From: Oceanicella sp. SM1341 | GTDB lineage: Bacteria > Pseudomonadota > Alphaproteobacteria > Rhodobacterales > Rhodobacteraceae | Length of the DNA stretch: 64,000 nucleotides | NCBI RefSeq assembly: GCF_003448965.1 | Contig: NZ_QRGC01000002.1 | Location: 248,001-312,000 of the forward strand | Direction: 5' to 3' | Shown here: positions 58,887 to 64,000 of the stretch, one piece after another | Layout: every line of letters begins with the position of its first letter | How positions within the stretch are numbered: position 1 is the first letter of the stretch | Program-made: the position numbers and the translations under genes | The notes under the pieces: generated by a model | The model's input: only the letters and a program-made list of their open reading frames with translations | The model's database searches: none | Told to the model about the DNA's origin: nothing

Positions 58887-59954
58887 ATGGAATTCGTGAG
58901 AAACGCCTGGTACGTGGCCGGCTGGTCGTCGGAGTTCGACGACGCGCTCAGGCGCTTCACCATCCTCGGCGACCACGTGGTGATGTTCCGCAGGTCCGAC
59001 GGCACGGTGGCCGCGCTGGAAGACCGCTGCCCCCACCGCCTGCTGCCGCTCAGCCAGGGCAAGCGCATCGGCGACACGGTGCAATGCGGCTATCATGGCC
59101 TCACCTTCGACTGTTCGGGCAAATGCGTGCGCGTGCCCGGCCAGTCGAACCTGCCCGCCTCCGCCTATGTCGAGGCCTACCCGATCGTGGAGAAGCACGA
59201 CATCGTCTGGATCTGGATGGGCGACGCCGAGAAGGCCGACCCGGCCGATGTCTTCGACATGCCGGAGTTCACCGACCCCGCCTGGGAGGCCCACCAGGGC
59301 GACGCGCTGCACCTGAAGTCGAACTATCTCAACGTGGCGGAAAACCTCGTCGACCCCGCGCATGTGAGCTTCGTCCACCCCACCACGCTGGGCAACTCGG
59401 CCTCCGAGAACGTGCCGGTGCACGTGGTGACCGAGGGCAAGGCCATCGTGGCCTGGCGCTGGATCCGTGACGCGGAGCCGATCGGTTTCTTCAAGAACTT
59501 CGGCGGCTTCACCGGCAACGTCGACCGCTGGCACTACTACTATCTCTACACGCCCTGCACCGCGGTGATCGACTTCGGCTCCGCCCCGGCGGAAGACGCC
59601 ATCCCCGAGGAGGAGCGGAACCGCGGGGTGCGCATCTTCGCGCTGCACTTCATGACCCCCGTCACCCCCACCCACACCATCGACCGCTGGATGCACCTGC
59701 GCAACACCGCGCTGGGCGACGAGACCGCCGCGGCGCAGATGGACGTGATGTTCCGCAAGGCCTTCGCCGAGGACAAGGCCATCCTCGAGGCCGTGCAGGA
59801 AGAGGAAAGCCGGCCGCAAAAGCGCCGGCCCATCCGCATCGCCATCGACAAGGGTCCGATGGTGTATCGCAAGCGGATCAGCGAGCTTCTGGAGAGGGAA
59901 CGTACCCACGATGTCGCGTCCGACCCGACGCCGGCCTTCGTGTATCACGACTGA
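58887..59954 (+). CDS. Rieske non-heme iron oxygenase (VanA-like)
   Basis: Ring-hydroxylating or O-/N-demethylating oxygenase of 355 residues. The Rieske cluster has C48-x-H50 (CPH) and C67-x2-H70 (CGYH). The mononuclear iron site has the D-x2-H-x4-H motif at D156, H159 and H164 (NLVDPAHVSFVH). VanA-type enzymes usually pair with a VanB flavin/[2Fe-2S] reductase; none is here, so electrons may come through a ferredoxin and the Fpr-type reductase at 54.3 kb. Its place after the reductase/DUF1185 genes suggests action on the same heterocycle, possibly N-demethylation. Confidence 0.87.
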   Translation: MEFVRNAWYVAGWSSEFDDALRRFTILGDHVVMFRRSDGTVAALEDRCPHRLLPLSQGKRIGDTVQCGYHGLTFDCSGKCVRVPGQSNLPASAYVEAYPIVEKHDIVWIWMGDAEKADPADVFDMPEFTDPAWEAHQGDALHLKSNYLNVAENLVDPAHVSFVHPTTLGNSASENVPVHVVTEGKAIVAWRWIRDAEPIGFFKNFGGFTGNVDRWHYYYLYTPCTAVIDFGSAPAEDAIPEEERNRGVRIFALHFMTPVTPTHTIDRWMHLRNTALGDETAAAQMDVMFRKAFAEDKAILEAVQEEESRPQKRRPIRIAIDKGPMVYRKRISELLERERTHDVASDPTPAFVYHD

Positions 59955-60018
59955 CAGACCAAGACCCGAAACAGTGGCCGGCAAACGGCCCGAACCGGAA
60001 TTCCAACAGGAGAGCCTC

Positions 60019-61218
60019 ATGAACCCGATACGGACCCTCGCCGCGGCGGCCGCCGCGGTGCTTGCCCTCAGCGGCACCGGTCTCGCGCAGGACACGATCA
60101 AGATCGGCGAGATCAACCATTACAAGCGCATGGCCGCCTTCGCCGAGCCCTACCGCAAGGGTATCGAGCTGGCCCTCGAGCAGATCAACGCCGACGGCGG
60201 CGTGCTGGGCAAGCCGCTCGAGTTCGTCTTCCGCGACGATGACGGCCAGCCCGGCGACGCGGTGCGCATCGCCGACGAGCTGATGACCCGCGACGGCACG
60301 GTGATGGTCACCGGCTCGATCCTCTCGAACGTCGGCCTCGCCATCTCCTCGCTCGCCGCGCAGAAGGGCTTCATCTACCTCGCGGCCGAGCCGCTGGCGG
60401 ATTCGCTCGTCTGGAAGGCGGGCAATCCCTACACCTTCCGCCTGCGCACCTCCACCTGGGTGCAGGCCGCCATGCTGGCCGAGGAAGCCGCCAAGACCGA
60501 CGCCGTGCGCTACGCCACCATCGCGCCGAACTACGCCTACGGCACCGATGCCGTGGAGGCCTTCAAGGCGGCGCTGAAGAAGCTGAAACCGGAGGTGGAA
60601 TTCGTCACCGAGCAGTGGCCCGCCCTGTTCAAGATCGACGCCGGCGCCGAGGTGCAGGCCCTCGAATCCTCCAAGCCCGACGCGATCTTCAACGTCACCT
60701 TCGGCTCGGACCTGGCGAAATTCGTGCGCGAGGGCAACACCCGCGGGCTGTTCGACGGCCGCCAGGTGTACGGCATGCTCACCGGCGAGCCGGAATACCT
60801 CGACCCGCTGGGCGACGAGGCCCCCGAGGGCTGGATCGTCACCGGCTACCCCTGGTACGACCTGCCGGACGGCCCGGGCAAGGAGTTCGTCGACGCCTAC
60901 CAGGCCGAGACCGGCGAGACCCCGAAGATCGGCTCGCTCGTGGGCTACATGACCGCCCAGAGCATCGCGGCGCTGATCACCAAGGCCGGCTCCACCGAGA
61001 CCGACGCCATGCTCGCCGCCTTCGAGGACCTGAAGGTGGAGACGCCGCTGGGCGAGATCACCTACCGCGGGCTCGACCACCAGTCGACGATGGGCGCCTA
61101 CGTGGGCAGGATCGCGCTCGAGGACGACCGCGGCGTGATGGTCGACTGGGACTACCGCTCGCCCGAGCCCTACATGCCGAGCGACGAGGACATCACCGCC
61201 ATGCGCCCGGCCGAGTGA
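60019..61218 (+). CDS. ABC importer substrate-binding protein, Peripla_BP_6 type
   Basis: Periplasmic binding protein of 399 residues. The signal peptide MNPIRTLAAAAAAVLALSGTGLA is cleaved before QDT. The mature chain starts IKIGEINHYKRMAAFAEPYRKGIELALEQINADGGVLGKPLEF, as in Liv-type binding proteins. It is the first gene of a Liv-type import operon that directly follows the heterocycle-degradation genes, so the ligand may be the heteroaromatic substrate. A perfect hairpin follows its stop. Confidence 0.9.
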   Translation: MNPIRTLAAAAAAVLALSGTGLAQDTIKIGEINHYKRMAAFAEPYRKGIELALEQINADGGVLGKPLEFVFRDDDGQPGDAVRIADELMTRDGTVMVTGSILSNVGLAISSLAAQKGFIYLAAEPLADSLVWKAGNPYTFRLRTSTWVQAAMLAEEAAKTDAVRYATIAPNYAYGTDAVEAFKAALKKLKPEVEFVTEQWPALFKIDAGAEVQALESSKPDAIFNVTFGSDLAKFVREGNTRGLFDGRQVYGMLTGEPEYLDPLGDEAPEGWIVTGYPWYDLPDGPGKEFVDAYQAETGETPKIGSLVGYMTAQSIAALITKAGSTETDAMLAAFEDLKVETPLGEITYRGLDHQSTMGAYVGRIALEDDRGVMVDWDYRSPEPYMPSDEDITAMRPAE

Positions 61219-61264
61219 CGCCGCGTGCCGGGGCGCCCCCGCGGCCCCCGGCGCCTGCTTCCTT

Positions 61265-61289
61265 CCGGCCGGCCCCCGTTGCGGGCCGG
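61265..61289 (+). terminator. Intercistronic hairpin after the second Liv binding-protein gene
   Basis: Perfect 9-bp stem GGCCGGCCC/GGGCCGGCC with loop CCGTTGC between the binding-protein and fused permease genes. It is the fourth example in this window of a hairpin placed directly after an ABC binding-protein gene. Confidence 0.5.
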
Positions 61290-61319
61290 CCCCCGCCACC
61301 CTTCTGATCTCGGGTTGAT

Positions 61320-63182
61320 ATGGGACTTCTGATTGCGCAGCTCCTCACCGGGCTGGCCAATGCGGCGGCGCTGTTTCTCGTGGCCTCCGGCCTCTCGCTC
61401 ATCTTCGGCGTCACCCGCATCGTGAATTTCGCGCATGGGTCGTTCTACATGCTGGGGGCCTATATCGGGCTCACGCTGATGAACATCCTGCCGGGCCATG
61501 TGGGCTTCTGGGGCTCCATCCTGCTCGCCGGCATCGCCGTGGGGCTGATCGGCGTCGTGGTCGAGATCCTGGTGCTGCGGCCGATCTACCGCGCGCCGGA
61601 GCTGTTCCAGCTCGTCGCCACCTTCGGCGTGATCCTGGTGATCCAGGACCTCACGCTGATGACCTGGGGCGCGGAAGACCAGCTCGGCCCCCGTGCGCCC
61701 GGCCTGCGCGGCGTGATCCGCATCCTGGGCGAGCCGGTGCCGCTCTACGACCTCGCGCTCATCGGCATCACGCCTTTCGTGCTCTTCGGCCTCTGGTGGC
61801 TGATCACGAAGACCCGGCTGGGCGTGCTGGTGCGCGCCGCCACCCAGGACCGCGAGATGGTGGGCGCGCTGGGGGTGAACCAGTCCTGGCTGTTCACCGG
61901 CGTCTTCTTCCTCGGCTCGGCGCTCGCCGGCCTCGGCGGCGCCATCCAGCTGCCCAAGGGCGGCGCCGACCTGCTGATGGATTTCAACATCATCGCCGCC
62001 GTCTTCGTGGTGGTGGTGATCGGCGGCATGGGCTCGCTCCCCGGCGCCTTCATCGCCTCGGTGCTGATCTCGGTGCTCAATGTCTTCGGCGTGGCCTACC
62101 TGCCCTCGAGCACGCTGGTGCTCATGTTCGTGGTGATGGCCATCGTGCTCACCGTGCGGCCCTTCGGCCTGCTGGGGCGCGAGGAAGTGGCCGGCGAACA
62201 CGGCCAGGTCGGCGAGCCGGAGCGGCCCATCCGGCCCTTCGGCCTCACCGGCCGGCTGATCTTCGGGGCCATCGTGCTGGCGCTGGCGCTGCTGCCGCTC
62301 TACGGCTCGCCCTTCGCGCAGGTGCTCATCACCGATATCGTGATCTTCTGCCTCTTCGCCGCCTCGCTGCAGTTCATCCTCGCCTCGGGCGGGCTGGTGA
62401 GCTTCGGCCACGCGATGTTCTTCGGCGGCGGCGCCTATGTCTCGGCGCTCGCGGTCACCTATGCGGACACGCCGATGGAGCTCGCCTTCCTGCTCGCGCC
62501 GCTGGGCGCGGGGCTGATCGCCATCCTCGTGGGCTGGTTCTGCATCCGGCTCTCGGGCGTCTATTTCGCCATGCTCACCCTTGCCTTCAGCCAGCTCATC
62601 TGGTCGCTCGTCTTCCAGTGGGGCGAGGTGACCGGGGGCGACGACGGGCTGGTGAACATCTGGCCGGCGGCCTGGCTGTCGGACACCACGGCCTATTACC
62701 TCTTCACCCTGCTGGTGGGGCTGGGCGGCATCGTGTTCCTGCGCCATGTCATCCATTCACCCTTCGGCTACGCCCTGCGCGCCACCCGTGACAGCGCCCG
62801 CCAGGCCGAGGCCACCGGCATCGACGTGCGCCGGGTGCAATGGGTGGCCTTCGCCTTCGCCGGCATGATGGCCGGGCTCGCGGGCGGGCTGTTCGTGTTC
62901 TCCAAGGGCTCGATCTTCCCCAACGAGCTCGAGATCGCCAAGAGCTTCGACGCGCTGATCGTGGTGTTCCTGGGCGGGGTGAAGACCCTCTCCGGCGCCG
63001 TGGTGGGCGGGGCGTTCTTCGAGAGCGTGAAGGACTGGCTGACCCGGCTGGAATACTGGCGGCTGGTGCTGGGCCTCGTCATCATCGGCGTGGTCATCGT
63101 GGCGCCGGAAGGCATCGTGGGCACCGCGCGCCGGGTGGGCGAGCGGCTGGGCCTGGTGAAGGAAGGGGAGGGCACGCGATGA
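61320..63182 (+). CDS. Fused LivH-LivM ABC importer permease
   Basis: Membrane protein of 620 residues joining both permease subunits in one chain. Residues 1-290 are LivH-like (ASGLSLIFGVTRIVNFAHGSFYMLGAYIG, then LGVNQSWLFTGVFFLGSALAGLGGAI). A hydrophilic linker (GREEVAGEHGQVGEPERPIRP) spans about 288-308. The rest is LivM-like (ASGGLVSFGHAMFFGGGAYV, then RATRDSARQAEATGIDVRRVQ). The first Liv operon in the window keeps the two subunits separate. GGGTTGAT is a weak ribosome site. The stop overlaps the LivG start. Confidence 0.9.
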   Translation: MGLLIAQLLTGLANAAALFLVASGLSLIFGVTRIVNFAHGSFYMLGAYIGLTLMNILPGHVGFWGSILLAGIAVGLIGVVVEILVLRPIYRAPELFQLVATFGVILVIQDLTLMTWGAEDQLGPRAPGLRGVIRILGEPVPLYDLALIGITPFVLFGLWWLITKTRLGVLVRAATQDREMVGALGVNQSWLFTGVFFLGSALAGLGGAIQLPKGGADLLMDFNIIAAVFVVVVIGGMGSLPGAFIASVLISVLNVFGVAYLPSSTLVLMFVVMAIVLTVRPFGLLGREEVAGEHGQVGEPERPIRPFGLTGRLIFGAIVLALALLPLYGSPFAQVLITDIVIFCLFAASLQFILASGGLVSFGHAMFFGGGAYVSALAVTYADTPMELAFLLAPLGAGLIAILVGWFCIRLSGVYFAMLTLAFSQLIWSLVFQWGEVTGGDDGLVNIWPAAWLSDTTAYYLFTLLVGLGGIVFLRHVIHSPFGYALRATRDSARQAEATGIDVRRVQWVAFAFAGMMAGLAGGLFVFSKGSIFPNELEIAKSFDALIVVFLGGVKTLSGAVVGGAFFESVKDWLTRLEYWRLVLGLVIIGVVIVAPEGIVGTARRVGERLGLVKEGEGTR

Positions 63183-63952
63183 GCGTCATCCTGAAGGTAG
63201 AGCACCTGGCCAAGAGCTTCGGCGGGGTGAAGGCGGTGACGGACGTGAGCTTCGAGGTGCGCGCGGGCGAGCTGAAGGCGCTGATCGGGCCCAACGGCGC
63301 CGGCAAGAGCACCTGTTTCAACATGCTCATGGGCCAGCTCAAGCCCAGCTCCGGCCGCGTGAGCCTCGACGGGCAGGACATCACCGGCCACTCCCCGCGC
63401 GACGTCTGGCGCCGTGGGGTGGGGCGCACCTTCCAGATCACCGGCACCTACCAGAGCATGACGGTGGCGGAAAACGTGCAGATGGCGCTGATCAGCCATC
63501 ACCGGAAGATCTACTCCTTCCTGCCGCGGGCCCACCGGATGTACCGCGAGGAGGCGCTGGCCCTGCTGGCGCTGGTGGGCATGGCGGACCAGGCCAACCG
63601 CGCCTGCGCCATCCTCGCCTATGGCGACCTGAAGCGGCTCGAGCTTGCCATCGCGCTCGCGCATGAGCCGCGCCTGCTGCTGATGGACGAGCCCACCGCC
63701 GGCATGGCCCCGCGCGAGCGCATCTCGCTCATGCAGCTCACCGCCGACATCGTGGCCGAGCGCGGCATATCGGTGCTCTTCACCGAGCACGACATGGACG
63801 TGGTCTTCGCCCATTCCCATCACATCATGGTGCTGAACCGGGGCGAGCTGATCGCCGACGGCACGGCGGCGCAGGTGCGCGCCAATGCCCGCGTGCAGGA
63901 GGTCTATCTCGGCGGCGGCACCCTGTTCTCGCCGGAGGACGCCCATGGCTGA
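63179..63952 (+). CDS. livG: ABC importer ATPase, LivG type
   Basis: ATP-binding subunit of 257 residues. Walker A is GPNGAGKST, the LivG stretch is GVGRTFQITGTYQSMTVAENVQ, and Walker B is LLLMDEPTAGMAP. The switch His lies in LFTEHDMDVVF. The signature region is ILAYGDLKRLELAIAL, degenerate as usual in LivG. It overlaps the permease by 4 bases and the LivF start by 8 bases. Confidence 0.92.
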   Translation: MSVILKVEHLAKSFGGVKAVTDVSFEVRAGELKALIGPNGAGKSTCFNMLMGQLKPSSGRVSLDGQDITGHSPRDVWRRGVGRTFQITGTYQSMTVAENVQMALISHHRKIYSFLPRAHRMYREEALALLALVGMADQANRACAILAYGDLKRLELAIALAHEPRLLLMDEPTAGMAPRERISLMQLTADIVAERGISVLFTEHDMDVVFAHSHHIMVLNRGELIADGTAAQVRANARVQEVYLGGGTLFSPEDAHG

Positions 63953-64000
63953 GCCCATTCTCGAAGTCGACGCGCTGCATTCCTTCTACGGAAAGGCGCA
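63945..64000 (+). CDS. livF: ABC importer ATPase, LivF type (cut by window end)
   Basis: Only the first 18 codons are visible: MAEPILEVDALHSFYGKA, the typical LivF opening strand with the aromatic A-loop residue (HSFYG). The ATG overlaps the end of livG. It completes the binding protein, LivHM, LivG, LivF set; the rest lies beyond base 64000. Confidence 0.85.
   Translation, partial: MAEPILEVDALHSFYGKA

Noticed and set aside
1-64000. tRNA or rRNA genes, insertion sequences, integrases or attachment sites
   Set aside because: None was recognised on reading either strand; base composition is uniformly GC-rich apart from promoter regions. A tRNA search program was not available.

Overview
The window looks like chromosomal DNA from a high-GC alphaproteobacterium, most likely Rhodobacterales (Rhodobacter/Paracoccus relatives). 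The strongest marker is an rpoE-chrR pair in the 32-40 kb block: the ChrR has its zinc ligands at the same residue numbers as the Rhodobacter sphaeroides protein, and three TGATCC-N18-TA promoters lie in the same block. Gene density is high, overlaps of the ATGA type are frequent, and no rRNA, tRNA, CRISPR array, transposase or integrase was seen. Almost everything is catabolic or transport-related, arranged as independent substrate modules.

Region by region. (1) 0-11.4 kb: end of a nitronate monooxygenase gene; a periplasmic PaoABC-type molybdenum aldehyde oxidoreductase; a minus-strand MFS/reductase/hydrolase operon; a PQQ-type sugar dehydrogenase; a DUF6152 plus membrane protein pair. Four intergenic copies of ATGAG-N5-CTCAT, and a fifth with one mismatch, link these units. 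An AraC_N-type regulator lies nearby at 12.8 kb, divergent from a Gfo/Idh/MocA protein that lacks the usual catalytic Lys. (2) 13.7-20 kb: an L-fucose-like oxidative module (mutarotase, lactonase, aldose 1-dehydrogenase, GntR regulator, RbsC/RbsB-type ABC importer). A near-identical 21-bp element sits in both divergent promoter regions. (3) 20-24.6 kb: AI-2E family exporter, K+ channel, and a MarR-FUSC efflux operon with a perfect 13-bp dyad. (4) 24.8-32.4 kb: branched-chain-type ABC importer co-transcribed with a two-domain VOC dioxygenase and an FAD monooxygenase, controlled by a divergent TetR; probably uptake and ring cleavage of an aromatic compound. (5) 32.5-39.5 kb: singlet-oxygen (sigma-E) regulon: DUF2177, FAD oxidoreductase, DUF1365, CfaA-type methyltransferase, short-chain dehydrogenase, chrR, rpoE. 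(6) 39.6-46.4 kb: polyamine-type ABC importer with a GntR regulator, a 2-oxoglutarate/Fe(II) oxygenase and a divergent nucleoside hydrolase. (7) 46.6-64 kb: the most unusual block, with HyuA/HyuB-type lactam hydrolase subunits, a two-part molybdenum hydroxylase, ferredoxin-NADP reductase, a 6-hydroxynicotinate-reductase-like Fe-S protein, a UPF0280 protein, two DUF1185 paralogues, a Rieske oxygenase and a second Liv-type importer. Four GntR-like operators (TTYG-N4-CAAA) lie at its promoters, but its regulator is not in the window.

The best candidate for an undescribed system is region 7. Its parts read as hydroxylation, partial ring reduction and ring opening of an N-heteroaromatic acid, possibly an N-methylated one. 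A second architectural observation is that all four ABC importer operons place a perfect GC hairpin directly after the substrate-binding-protein gene.
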